Source: Oasisia sp. SBJ-2009
Lineage: Eukaryota > Annelida > Polychaeta > Sabellida > Siboglinidae
NCBI GenBank assembly: GCA_964017155.1
Contig: OZ024856.1
Span: 6,987,313 to 7,051,312, forward strand
Length of the DNA stretch: 64,000 nt
Reading direction: 5' to 3'
Positions 50,101 through 61,323 of this stretch are shown piece by piece (position 1 is the stretch's first letter; the number at the start of each line of letters is the position of its first letter). A program made the position numbers and the translations under genes. The notes beneath the pieces were generated by a model that was not told the DNA's origin, ran no database searches, and saw only the letters and a list, made by a program, of their open reading frames with translations.

Positions 50101-51299
50101 ACAGGAATTATAAGCAGTTTGCTTATTTCCTGCTTATTGTTGATTGTCTATCGTGATTTGTATGTATATGTCATGTGTTTGTATTCAATATTGTTTCAGA
50201 CAATCAGGCAATAAAGCAATGGTGTTGTTATTGTTAGGATCCAACTGTTTGTTAATGTAGGTCAGTGACCTAGTTAAGGCTACTTTGTGTTGTTATTGTT
50301 AGGATCCAACTGTGGTGATGTAGGTCACAGTGACCTAGTTAAGTGACCTACTTTGTGTTGTTGACAGACGGAGCAGGACAACCAGGAGAAACAGAAGGAC
50401 CGGAAGCGGGAGAGGACGCTGGAGAGGAAGAAGAAGGAGCGAGAACTGGTGAAGGAGGGGAAGAAGCCGTACTTCCTCAAGAAGTGTAAGTTCTTCCTAG
50501 GCTGTATTCACTTATCCATAACTCTCCAGAAGTGACAACTTCATAAAATTGCTCAATATACGTGATGTTTTGGGCTGTAAAAATTCACAAAGTATTTGTA
50601 GCGCTGTAAATGGTTTCCGCAATTCTGCCAAGTCACATAAATATTATGCATAACATGAAGGGTATATATATATATACTGGCCAGCTGTATATACAAATCA
50701 AAATGGGCAGGTTTTTTTTTACAAATATTTGAAAAAACTTGCTTGTTGAACGATATTCAAAACCTGTAATCATGCCACATGGGACAATGATCATTTCTTG
50801 CAATATAAATTATTTTTCAAAATAAGTCAAAGCACTTCATTTTGCATCTTTTTGGAGATGCCAAATGTACCTGGTTCGCACATTCTATGTAACATCTAGT
50901 AGTAATGACTAGCGATATGCTTAAGTGTTCGCCTGGCATCACATTGACTATACTGATGCCACCCATTCACCCAGTGCATAGTTATGTCTCCCAGGTAGTA
51001 TTGCCAGTTTTGATTGTATCAGCCAAGAAATGTAGCCGTGTACATGCAACAAAGACACTTGTTTAAGAAAAATAATGATATATTATTGTATTAAATATAA
51101 TATATATGTATGTATACCTGCTTTGTAGCCATTGTCTGTTATTTTTACTGCAGCTGTCGAAAAGAAACTCGATCTGGCTGAGAAGTACAGCGAGTTGAAG
51201 AAGAGCGGGAAAGTGGAGAAATATCTGAGTAAGAAACGAAAGAAGACAGCAGCAAAAGACAGGCGGAGGTTACCCCAGCAGGCGGAGTCTGGGAGATGA
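44175..51299 (+). CDS. RRP36: Ribosomal RNA processing protein 36 (RRP36)
   Basis: Nucleolar factor needed for early cleavages of pre-18S rRNA. Exons: 44175-44651 (first exon probably starts at 44166 after TTTTCAG), 44926-44941, 45215-45275, 45951-46028, 46531-46597, 47436-47540, 49328-49402, 50368-50485, 51154-51299. Phases all join: 381 codons, 380 aa (human 259). The conserved core includes ELADMPFDDVQKLKEKIG, HRPMEMSSKIHVSQFREVIP, VRRDPRFDDLSGEFNE, YSFLGDVREREKQ, GKKPYFLKK and KYLSKKRKK...KDRRRLP. The extra length is an N-terminal tail rich in acidic and serine residues (DEEEEEE, DEEEEDKQDEEEQEE), common in nucleolar proteins. Exon 2 is only 16 nt. The start is the first ATG in this exon; a coding or untranslated exon upstream is possible. 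Confidence 0.93.
45300..45750 (+). mobile_element. Retroelement 3' end with (TCTTA)n tail in RRP36 intron 3
   Basis: An AT-rich segment ends with AACACATGGCAATAAAGCTA and about 16 copies of TCTTA (45671-45750), the usual form of a LINE or SINE tail with simple repeats. No ORF remains. Confidence 0.55.
47143..47405. repeat. (TG)n and TGTGTGGGTGTC repeat before RRP36 exon 6
   Basis: Starts as pure TG, then 12 bp TGTGTGGGTGTC units about 20 times with CTC variants near the end. It stops about 30 bp before the acceptor of the 47436 exon and could form Z-DNA or G-rich structure. Confidence 0.95.
47555..47905 (+). repeat. About 25 bp minisatellite downstream of RRP36 exon 6 donor
   Basis: GTGACACGGGTCACTCCCTGTCAAT-like units repeat about 14 times, starting about 15 bp after the donor (AAACAG|GTGGGTCC). 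Each unit holds ACAGGTCAC or ACGGGTCAC, similar to the donor. The unit core GTGACACGGGTCAC is itself near-palindromic. Confidence 0.9.
47926..48880. repeat. Perfect ATGTT pentanucleotide array (191 copies)
   Basis: 955 bp of uninterrupted ATGTT in RRP36 intron 6, with no variant copy visible. All three forward frames stay open only because the unit lacks a stop. Confidence 0.98.
50222..50367 (+). repeat. About 66 bp tandem duplication containing the RRP36 exon 8 acceptor
   Basis: GTGTTGTTATTGTTAG begins copies at 50222 and 50287. A third, shorter copy at 50355 (GTGTTGTTGACAG) is the true acceptor before exon 50368. Shared sequence includes GATCCAACTG and AGTGACCTAGTTAAG. Confidence 0.85.
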
Positions 51300-51344
51300 T
51301 GCATTTTAAAATGAACATTTACATTGAACTGTATCCTATGTACC

Positions 51345-51350
51345 AATAAA
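51345..51350 (+). terminator. Polyadenylation signal of RRP36
   Basis: AATAAA 46 nt after the RRP36 stop codon (TACCAATAAAACATG). No other signal is nearer. Confidence 0.75.
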
Positions 51351-51632
51351 ACATGCAATCTTATTTTATTGCTGTTTAAACAATTACTTGGCCAGTTCGG
51401 TGGTGATAAATTTGCACTCAAATAGCGAGGATTGTACCACAATTTCTGCAATGGTTACAACTAACACCGACACAAACCGCAGATGCCTTACAACACAACA
51501 GAAACGGAATAATGCAACAAACATACAAGACCCAGCTATAGTATTTATTTACAAAATATTCTTAGACTATCTACAGTCATACAGTGTCTACTAATGAGTC
51601 GTTGATGTTGTTGCTGTCGTCTCCTGTCCATC

Positions 51633-54101
51633 TCACACAACCACAGCCCCAGTACGTAGGAGCTTGGCGGCCCGGGCCTCCTGTAATTCCAATTCTTGGT
51701 TCTCCACGATTCGCTGGCGCTCCTCGAGAAAGGGAGCGTAGTCGTCACTGGAGAGACTGCGAACCACCTGGATGCCACAGGAGTGGGCGGTGCCAATCAC
51801 TGACTTACACACCTCCTCTAGTGGCACCATCTCCCAGCAGGGGTCAGCACTCTTCATCTTTGCAATCTCGTAGATGTGCTTCAACGATACCTTCCCAGCG
51901 ATCTCTTTACCTGCAACGCACGAGTCGTGTTAACATTCGATGTGATCAGTTCGCCACAAGATTAGAAACGGAACTGGTAAAATAGAATGAACCCCACGAC
52001 CAGGGTTGGGTCCAAAAAACCTCCAAACTCCAAATATGTATTTAGTTGCAGAAATGTGTATTTGAATAAATATTTGAATTAGCAATCACAAAAGTCCAAG
52101 TGCAATATTTGGTCTGTATTTGATGAAATTATTTGCAAATATTACCAAATACAGATACATTTTGCTTACCAACAAAAGGCAAAGCATTGCCTCACATAAT
52201 CTGATTGTCAAATCAGAATGTTTTTCCCACTTGTGATACGGTCAATGACAGAAAACTAGCCTATAGTGAAGCTGCTGGGCAAACATTAGCATCAATGGAT
52301 GACTAGGAAGCCAACAAGTTTGATCACCATCCATAGCCATTAAAGCACATTTCGGTTGGGAATATACTTCAAAGAATCCTGCTGTGTAAATATTCTAGGT
52401 TAGCACAAAAGAAGCCAGGTTTCCTCTAATGTGTATTTGTATCAAAATGTTGATGTACACTGTATTTGAACTGGAAAAATGTATTTATATTTGAAATGAA
52501 ATCTGGAGAAAAAAATATATTTTATTTTGCTTTGTTGTGTTTCATCTTCAAATATGTATTAGGACCGAACTGATGTCATTTGCTATCAATGAAAACAGTC
52601 ACACACACGATGCAAGAATGGCCTTGGTAAGTTGTAGACAACCAACCTGGATTCATTGCTCCTTTCTTGATGCCCGCCGCATGACACAGGAAGTAGCTGA
52701 CTGGCGGCTTGTGTATCACCATAGAGTAGGTCCTGTCAGGCTGAGGGAGAAGGGACAGTTTTAGGTCATGATTCATGAAGTCACATTGTAACTATGCATT
52801 GACTTGTTACTATCATGCTGGGCTTATCCTAATAACAATAAACATGCTATTCACTCAAAGAAAAAAACCTCTTGCATTTGCTACATACATGTACATCACA
52901 ATGATTGTGTAGTGACAAAATGAATGAAGTTCCAATATGAACGGGGACGTGGCCCTTGAAGCCTGATCAATGATGTTTTCCATGAAACTACAGAGAACAG
53001 GCAAAACACCTACTGCCAGGTTGTATCAAAACGAGTCAGAAAAATTATTTGTGATAACTCATTGTAACATATAATTGATATGACTGAACTTATATCAAAA
53101 GTACAAAACCGAATGACACTGCCTGCACTAAAACTACTAATTTATATGACTTACGTTTACAGTGACTCGTGTCGGCAGTGGGACTCCTTCCTTGATACCA
53201 CTTGTCTTCTCATTGAATTCTTTGCAAAACTGTCCTATCTGGATATTTCTCTGAAACAAAGCACAACAGCTGAAAATGACAGAATTAATAGTATAAAATG
53301 TTATGATATTGCTATATTAATAACACGCTGATGGCAATATTGGTAGAAGCTTTCTAAGAGCTATGTTAATTCAAATTCCACTATGCTAAAATTTGACAGA
53401 AAAAATCAAACAATGTGCACAATGTAAATCTTTGTAAAAACTGTCATTGTAATAAGTTTAATATTATATGCCATGGTATACCGGTAGTTGCATCAAACTT
53501 TAAGCACCAATTTACCAAAATTCCAGTCAAAAATTAGTACAGCTTTTATAACCTGTCATACAAAATAATGTACCCTGTGGTTTTCAGTCATTTTAGTATA
53601 TTTTAAATAGGATAATAAATAATATATTACGTCCATATAATTCCACTATATTTCAAGAACTCAACCGTCTAGAGTACATGCACTGCAGTGGGTGAGTGAC
53701 AATATTTGTTCTACATAATTGTATTTCGCTGGAAACTGACAATCAAAACACACCATCTAGTTTTCACAACGCATGCAAATAAAGCTGATGTTGAAGCATA
53801 CTTTTGTCTAACATAAACTAAACATCGTAAATTAGACACGCAAACGACGCTGCTTGCAGTTGCATGTCAAGGACAACGTGTTTGAGTTGACAGTTGGGCG
53901 ATAACATGGGAAAGTGTTACAATTTGTGTCATTTAACTGTTTAGAAAAGGTAAGTACTTGACCAAGCTGTGGTCCAAGCGGTGGGGCCGGCATAGCTCGA
54001 CCAGCCGGTATGTAAGTCTCCAGGAATGCAGAAACGACAGTTGTTTTTTCACCCATCTTTTTCATTCCCTTCGCAAACTTCCCGACTTTTCGGGCCGCCA
54101 T
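51633..54101 (-). CDS. MRPL11: Mitochondrial ribosomal protein L11 (uL11m), 4 exons
   Basis: Component of the mitochondrial large ribosomal subunit stalk base. Minus-strand exons: 54101-53958, 53250-53155, 52740-52647, 51910-51633. 612 nt, 203 aa (human 192). The N-terminal domain has the L11 signature [13 protein letters not shown] then [16 protein letters not shown] and [14 protein letters not shown]. The C-terminal RNA-binding part has [37 protein letters not shown] and [11 protein letters not shown]. The ATG at 54101 has good context (ATCATGGCG); an in-frame ATG 15 nt upstream is a weaker alternative. A TTTATT on the plus strand at 51544-51549 may be its polyadenylation signal. Convergent with RRP36 (333 bp between stops). 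Confidence 0.96.
52001..52572. mobile_element. hAT-like MITE in MRPL11 intron 3
   Basis: The left end CAGGGTTGGGTCCAAAA and the right end (reverse-complemented CAGTTCGGTCCTAATAC) are imperfect inverted repeats. The interior is rich in TATTTGAA/TTCAAATA motifs, like the element at 4858-5450. No ORF. Confidence 0.5.
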
Positions 54102-54230
54102 GATGCCGATGCACAAGGTTAGGAACGCTTACTCGGACAGATGGCGACACTGATGACAAATTATAGTGGCTCCACCTTGCGTATTAAAACATTTGTTGTT
54201 GAGGCGCGAATTTTGACAGCTGTGTACAAA
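54102..54230. promoter_or_regulatory. Divergent promoter region of MRPL11 and CDIN1
   Basis: Only 129 bp separate the two start codons, so transcription of both genes most likely starts from a shared bidirectional promoter, with short 5' UTRs or upstream start sites overlapping the neighbouring gene. No TATA box is visible. Confidence 0.6.
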
Positions 54231-55746
54231 ATGAAGCGCAGTGTTTATCTGGAGATTATTGACTACATGCAGTCATTTGGGCCAAGGTGTAATTTACACC
54301 AGGTTGCAGAACTATTCCCACAGTAAGCAAAATGCAAATTACAGTAAATTGAGAAATGCTAAATTCCAAAGTATACTAACTATTCGCCAACTAGTGGTAA
54401 TATCGCTCACACAGCCACAGTACTAATACTAACACTGGAATTTTAGTATTAATAATCCAATTTCAGATAGATTACACATTTTTTAATCAGCTTATTTAGT
54501 ATTTAGATGTATTTTAATTTTATTATTGCATCAGCAATCATGTGGCTTACCTGTTCCATTTTTTATTTTTGTAAAACTAATTTTTCCATGACAGATTTTA
54601 AAATTTAAACAAATACAACATCCACATATAAGAAATGCTTATAAAAAAAGTCAATAGAAATGTTACTAAAAAGTTACACATAAAATATGTAAAAGACATT
54701 TCCACTGTCTCCTATGCAGTCCTCTCTCAGTTGTTACTTAGACACTGGTGTGTATTTGTCAATAGGATGTGACTTTTTCCAGATTTTCCATAAAGACATT
54801 GGGAAGTATTTATTCACAAGATTACCAGGTAAGATTCGCTGCACCAACTGGAAATTTGCACTCAAGGTTTTAGAAAGAGAAACGAAATGGAACCAGTCAC
54901 TGTAATGCAGACTAGTACATTTTGCTGCTGCCCTAGTAATTTTTTAAGTAGCTAGTCCAATTGACCAGGATTATTTTGACGTACAGCTCAAATGCCGAAC
55001 CTTTGCACACTGAACATACTTCTTTGTTGTTAGAAATAAATAAATTAAGCTATTTAAAAATTATGTTAATCAAGACAACTGTAATGTTAATGCAATTTTG
55101 CAAGTGTCAAGTTACTAATGCTTCAGACTTTAACATCTTTACCGATAAACTCCATGAGGCTAGTCACCCCCTAGTGGACAAGAAAGCTATTGACATATTT
55201 GGAAGTTTGTGTGCAGACTGGAAGTTGTACTTAATCCATTGATTGTTATCATGAATCCAAGACTACATTATAATATGTTCTCCATATAGAGGAAGATGAA
55301 GAGAACTCACCACATTCACTATCACCCTCACCGAATAGAGGAGTACTACTCAAGGTATCAGTAATTACATATATGTGTTCTCTCACAAGCCTCTGCTTGA
55401 AAGGATATAATATAGAAAACAGGTGTACAGTGTACACTCTACCAACAGTTATGTCGGTTTCATATTATTAAGATGTAAATTTATAAAGAAGTCTTTGGTG
55501 TAGTTGACTGTCACTTTAAAGGTAACATTGGGGCTTGGTCCGACTCTTCCTTAGCTGATGATTTGTTACATCCAGGGGGAAATAACAGTCTTGAAATGGG
55601 ATGTGTAATGTACTTGTTTAAATCTAATAATAACATTTATAATACATTTTAATTTGCTTTTCAACAGGTACTTTTTAAATTATTTCAAATGTTTTCGCAT
55701 TTCAGTTATTAATGAAGATTCTTTATCTTTGCTTATTTTAATAACA

Positions 55747-55789
<43 letters not shown>

Positions 55790-57552
55790 GATGTGAGTTC
55801 AATATTGTATTCTTTGATTACAGATTTTATTCACAAGCACGGAATGGATGTAAATATGTTCTACTTAAAATGGCAGATGAGGTAGGCATCAGAACTCCAA
55901 AGTCGAATGTAAATCATTAAATAATAACAAACTTTAAATAAGAAAATTGGCATGTTTATATATACAATGTGCTAAAATTACATCAGATGTATAAATCTAA
56001 CAAAACATTTACTTTCAGTAGAAACCATGCTATCCACCAGGTGGCATGACAATCTTTTGTCAGCTGTCTCTTCTTCTCTCAGATACTGGACGGGGCCCTT
56101 TGTAGGGCGTTTAAAGTCCAATGAGAATTTGTGAGTTCACAATAGGTTACACATTTACCCCATGTGTAGGATCTTTTACTTCCCCTGACATAGACACCAG
56201 ATAGAAGGGACCACCGACTTTTAATGTATCTTCCAAAAGACACAGGCAAATGTGGGGTGAACGATATTGCCTAAGTTTCGAAACGGCAGTAGGTGGGATT
56301 GAACCACCATCCCTTGATTGACAGTCTGGCGCTCTACCGCGCAACCACCGCTCCCCACTATGTCTGTTACACAGAGCATGGATACTGAGTGTCATTTTCA
56401 GTTCTCAGTTCAACACTGCACTTCTGTGGTATTACAAGTAGCTCACACCCATTTAAAGTGTACGTTAGATAAACCCAAAGGTAGGGAAAAAGACAGGCAG
56501 GAATCAACGTCATCTGGAGTAGCCTTGATTACCCGGGGGGCAGCACTTTTCAGCCCTTCAACTCTCTCTGGGGAATTAATGGGCTACCATTGTAACTGCC
56601 AGAGTGGCCTTAACCCAGATTAGGATAGAGACGCTGATAGACTCAGGCCAGCTATAAAATAAAAATTAACGTAACGATATTCTAACAAGATAATGATATC
56701 CTATGAAAAGTATTCAACATTGAACTTATAAACACAAAACTAAATAAAAATAAAAATTTGCAGTTGTTTATAAAATAGGAATTATGGATTAACCAGTAAC
56801 TTTAAGTTGGCAGCATTGTTTAACCTAACACGGATAATATTCAAAAGCCGGCAGAGTCACCAGACTGTCTTCTTGGCGTAGTTATGTATGTGTCATTGTT
56901 CTCTTTCCTACAGGTTGATCTGTCTCCCGCCCTCCTTGCTCGACTTGTTCTAGAACATCACCTGATTCTGGCCGACCCTAACGGAGAACCTCGTAGGTCA
57001 ACCACTGCAGCCTCCTTTAAAGTAAACTACACATAAATATATGTTTAACTCCATTTAGACATCATCATATCTGGGGCTAAAGTCCTGTTCACAGATATTT
57101 ATAAAATTGGGTCAGTACATAAAATCATGTGAGATAAATAAATAATGGATTAAACAAATAAAATTGTAACAATGACTAAACTATTTTATGAGGGTGAAGA
57201 AATACTAAACTATTATTAGTGTTCACAGTAATCATAATTATGCATCATAACATAATTCTTTTCGTTAATACTGATTGTTGATGGTTCTTTGGGCTTTATA
57301 ACCATTTAAAAATCAAAAAAATATGTTTATTTTATGGTATAGGTGGAGACCTTCTCTAACACCCTTATTGGGTGTTAGAGAAGGTCTGAATGCACAAAGA
57401 GACATTTGTTATGTGATTTTCTTTCAGCGGCCCGGAATGTGTTGACTCAACTACTCAAGGACACGACCTTGATAGAGGATCCCGTCTTGGCCAACGAAGT
57501 ACACGTAGTAAGTGTAGTTTGCATTTGGTAAATTGGTAAATTGGTAAATTTG

Positions 57553-57602
<50 letters not shown>

Positions 57603-60600
57603 TTTGAATGTTGTAATAAAACTGTATTTTTATTTCACCTTGCAATAGTAAGGCTATATATAAATTCAATGCAGTTACTCATTGAATTACCAAAATATCA
57701 ACGTACATATCTACCTAAATACATATACACATGTATAAACATTTGATGTTTTTATAAAAAAAAATGTATGACAAATCCTACTGAAATTATTTAAAAAATA
57801 ATTTTTTTTAAGAGCACTGCAAGGTCTGATATAACTCATATCACATGTTGCAGTGCTCTTAAAATTATAATTTGTAAAAAATATTGTTTTCTAAAATATC
57901 CACCTTCACCGTACTAAAATTAGCACTTACATGTACATGCTCAGTACTGTACGCAAACATTTGAACACATGCGCGAGATTGGGCTTGTATGTGTTTGTTA
58001 CATGTTTTAACACATTTCTCGATGTCTTTCAGTGTGTAGTCACAGACGACACCTATGGACCTCTGGTGGACACGATCAAACAGTATCCTTGGATTCCTTG
58101 CCCCCATCAACCACACGTCGACTTTCTTAGTACTAATGACAAATGACATCATCGTACACGTGGGGTAGCTGTAATTGCCTTAATTGGTGTGTTTTTCTTT
58201 TTTGTGCCATCCCAGACTATGATGTGGTTTTCAGTCATTGGGTGATCTGTTATTGTTAGGGCGGACTTGTTGATGTGAGACAGTAATCTTGTGTCCTGCT
58301 CCTTGTGTAGTTCTCATCCTTCGTGTTGTCGACATCCCTCCTGTGTTCAGCCAGCCGGTCTCTCTTCTTCGCCTTTTCCCACCAGGTGGGGCCAGTGGCC
58401 TGAGTTCTTGATTTCCAGAACAATCTGTCCTGGGCATCCTCCGGGGTGATCCACAGTGTCTACATATCCCCTTGGACGCAATCCATCCATCTCCGGGGAT
58501 GATCTCCCTCTTGATCTCCCCTTGGAAATGTTCCTGCCATGTCAACAACTGCTCTCACTTCGTTGTTTTCTTTCTCTTACTTTCTCGTGTATGCTATTTA
58601 CTCCTAGCTCCTTTCTGATGTCCACACTCTTTACTTTGTCTCTCAGTGTTACACCCTTCATTCTTCTCAACATCCTCATCTCTGTTTTCTCGAGAATCTG
58701 TTCCTCCTTCTTTCTAACTGTCCAGCATTCTGCTCCACACAGAAGTACTGGTCTAATGACAGTCATGTAGAGCTTGATCTTTAATTTCCTTGGCATTTTA
58801 TTGTCACAGATAACTTCGCATAGGTCTCTCCACTTGCCCCACGCTGCACTAACTCTTGCTCTTACTGCTTCCTCTGATCCTCCTTCTTCACTGATGGTGA
58901 CACCTAAATATTTGAATTTATTCACCTGTCTGAGGCTCGTGCCTTGGCTATCTTTGTTGTTTGCTATTTGTTTGATGCTATTTCTCCAATATACTCAGCA
59001 CAACAACTGAAGTATTTTCCCCAGGTTTGCAAACTCTCAGTTTCGCTTCTGATATGCAAACTATCTTACAAGAATGTGATTAGATATATGTAAACACAAG
59101 AGTATTCCTTTACTCTCATCCCAGTTCCATAGGTCATGAGTACGAGTATCTGCTGCAGAGGAAGCTGGAAGAAGCAAGCATGGTGTATCTGGGTGAGTCC
59201 TTACTAATGTTTACTACCTATGTCCATGTTTGTTCTCTGTACAAAATTATATAATTTCAAGACAAGTTTTTTGTAATTTTATTACTTTTGCGTGGATGTT
59301 GTTGAAGAACGCAAGACACATTTGGATCATTGTCTGTGTTCATTGCATCCTGCTGTAGCATCATCAGTATTTGGCTACCAATTATAGGCGTGGCTATGCC
59401 ATACCATATAGTCGGACAGTACGTCACATTTAAGTTCCAATATACACAGTGCTGCTGCACCCACGTGCAGCAGCTTATATACGGGTACAATTACGTACTT
59501 ATACATGGACTACATTGCGCATTTAAGGACCAGTTAGCACCTTGCTACCACATTCTTCCCTCCTTATATATTTTAGAATAGTGAAACCATTGATTATCAA
59601 ATCACTGGCTGTGACAACCTTTTGTAAATAATTTTTTGACTATTTAAACTTATGTAATCAGTTTGTTATTAAAGTTCAACTGACTTCAGCTATTACTGAA
59701 ACTATTACTTTATACACTATCAATTTAGATATCAAAAACCCAGGTTAGCGATGGACAAGTCAGTCCAGGCAGAAGCTACACCTACCATACAAGCTTCAAA
59801 ACGCCGACAGATGTTAGTTTAACCAGCTTAAACATCTTTGTTTTAGATGAAGATCAACTGCGTGCAAAGGGATATGACAAAACGCCAGATTTCAAATTGG
59901 AAATTCCCGTTGGTAAGTGAATTGTAACCTCATGATGATGAGTTCTTATTAGTTGAAATTCTATTCATTCATACTTTGGTTAGATAATGTCTAAAATATT
60001 TCTTTGTTATTAGATAGTATAATATTCAAATCCAATTTATGGTTGAGAAATATTTGTAAATATATATTTTTTTTGTTATGACCTTTTGATGTTTATCCTA
60101 TTCAACAGTAAAACCCAGGATAATATGTACCATTTGAATCAAGTAATTTCTGTCACATATTGTTTATTATAAAGATAATAATCAATTACAGAATTACTAT
60201 ACACACTGTATTATGCAAACGTTGATAAGATCTTGAAAATTGGATTGCTTTTTATCATCTTACAAAGATCTTAAATTTGATTTAACAAAATAAGGTCTAA
60301 GGCTCCACTTTGATTAATGTCAAAATGATAACCTACCACCAAGCAATAAGTTTAAAATAATCCAGGTTCATCGCAAAATAAACAAATGACCCTTAAAGAT
60401 CTTAATAAAAAAAAGATTTGTTGAGTTTAGCTCTGTGAGACAACTGCCCAGACGATCCCACGGTCCATCCACCGTCCCACTGCCCTGTCCATGGTTCTTC
60501 TTCCTGTTCCCTCGATGTTGTTCTCCAACCAGTCACTGATGTCCTGCTCCCAGCTTCTTCATGGTCTTCCCCACCTCTCTGTTCCTCCACCTTCCCTTCT

Positions 60601-61323
60601 GGGATAGTTTTGTCTATGGAGTTGTGTCCCTTGATGCAACTGAAATATCTCAGTTTCAGTCCTTTGATTCTATTCACTAACTGGCAGTTATCTGTGTTTT
60701 ATTCAATATAATTCAATATAATAAAATTTTACATATATAATTAAATTGTAAATATAATTTTTAATGACATGTTAGACCACTTATAATATTTATTTATTTG
60801 TTTACTAACTTAAAATAATATTTTTAGAAGATAATTTATAATATTAAAGGACATTTTATATATAAATTATTTATTAACTAGATTAACACAATTATTTTTA
60901 AATAGATAATCTATTATTTTAAAATATATTTATTTATTTGATCAAAATAATGTTTTTTTTATCATTTTAAAGAACATATTATGTACACTGTATGTTATAT
61001 ATTTGCCATATTTCATTTTATTGTATATAATATATAGGCACTATGTGAGTCAACGCCAGACTTCATTCCAATTTAACATGTAATGCATGTTGAAAATGGC
61101 AATAAAGCTTTATTATTATTATTATTATTAATCTCTCAAGGATCTCTGTGTTGGTTGTTTGTGTCACTTTTGGTACTTTTAGGACATTCCTGTAACATTT
61201 CCATCACCTCTGTGTAGCGGTAGATGGCCACGTTGTCAACTGGATTGAGAGCAAAGCTTCTTTTGGGGATGATGACAGCCACCAGACATATCTGAAGGAA
61301 CAGTTCTGGAGCTACTGGAATCG
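54231..61323 (+). CDS. CDIN1: CDAN1-interacting nuclease 1 (CDIN1 / C15orf41), 3' partial
   Basis: Predicted PD-(D/E)XK-fold nuclease that partners Codanin-1; its human gene is linked to congenital dyserythropoietic anaemia type I. Exons: 54231-54322, 54783-54828, 55290-55354, 55824-55881, 56914-56992, 57428-57507, 58033-58082, 59125-59192, 59847-59912, 61218-61323. Phases all join over 710 nt (236 codons plus 2 nt). Conserved blocks: [93 protein letters not shown] and [11 protein letters not shown]. Catalytic candidates are D194 (PDF) and E212/K214 (ESK). The last exon stops at WSYWNR with a donor (CG|GTACG). The expected FGPGLVIYW-like end is not found up to 64000, so the gene leaves the window. 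An in-frame upstream ATG at 54141 exists but does not fit the family start. Confidence 0.95.
55751..55786. repeat. (TA)n microsatellite in CDIN1 intron 3
   Basis: About 36 bp of TA repeats, close before exon 55824. Confidence 0.95.
56090..56358 (-). mobile_element. tRNA-derived SINE in CDIN1 intron 4
   Basis: On the minus strand it starts GGGGAGCGGTGGTTGCGCGG. An A box (TGGTTGCGCGGTAGAGCG) and a B box (GGTTCAATCCC, 56295-56305) are spaced as in a tRNA. The acceptor-stem partner is missing and a SINE body follows (GAAGTAAAAGATCCTACACA). The 3' boundary is approximate. Confidence 0.78.
57347..57387. repeat. Perfect 18 bp hairpin in CDIN1 intron 5
   Basis: AGACCTTCTCTAACACCC, 5 nt loop TTATT, then the exact reverse complement. 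It lies 40 bp before exon 57428. Confidence 0.95.
57556..57600. repeat. (TA)n microsatellite in CDIN1 intron 6
   Basis: About 45 bp of TA repeats, preceded by GGTAAATT repeated three times shortly after the exon 57507 donor. Confidence 0.95.
57806..57864. repeat. Long hairpin in CDIN1 intron 6
   Basis: Stem TTTTAAGAGCACTGCAA / TTGCAGTGCTCTTAAAA (17 perfect bp). A small internal loop leads to a second stem TGATAT/ATATCA with an AACTC loop; total 59 nt. Confidence 0.9.
58250..59000 (-). mobile_element. RTE-type LINE fragment in CDIN1 intron 7
   Basis: The minus strand encodes the region C-terminal to the RT core: [77 protein letters not shown]. After a frameshift near 58542 it reads GDGWIASKG and [12 protein letters not shown], the usual RTE tail. 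Truncated at both ends and broken. Confidence 0.85.
60415..60680 (-). mobile_element. Small RTE-like LINE tail in CDIN1 intron 9
   Basis: The minus strand reads [20 protein letters not shown] followed by frameshifted Arg/Gly-rich and Trp-rich sequence like the C-termini of RTE elements ([21 protein letters not shown] in another frame). Very short and broken. Confidence 0.6.
61020..61136 (+). mobile_element. Retroelement tail with AATAAA and (TTA)n
   Basis: ATGGCAATAAAGCTTTATTA followed by a TTA repeat, matching the end style of the 45300-45750 element (GGCAATAAAGCT). Only the 3' end can be recognised. Confidence 0.5.

Noticed and set aside
56270..56358. A functional tRNA gene
   Set aside because: A and B boxes are present but no matching acceptor stem; a SINE body follows.
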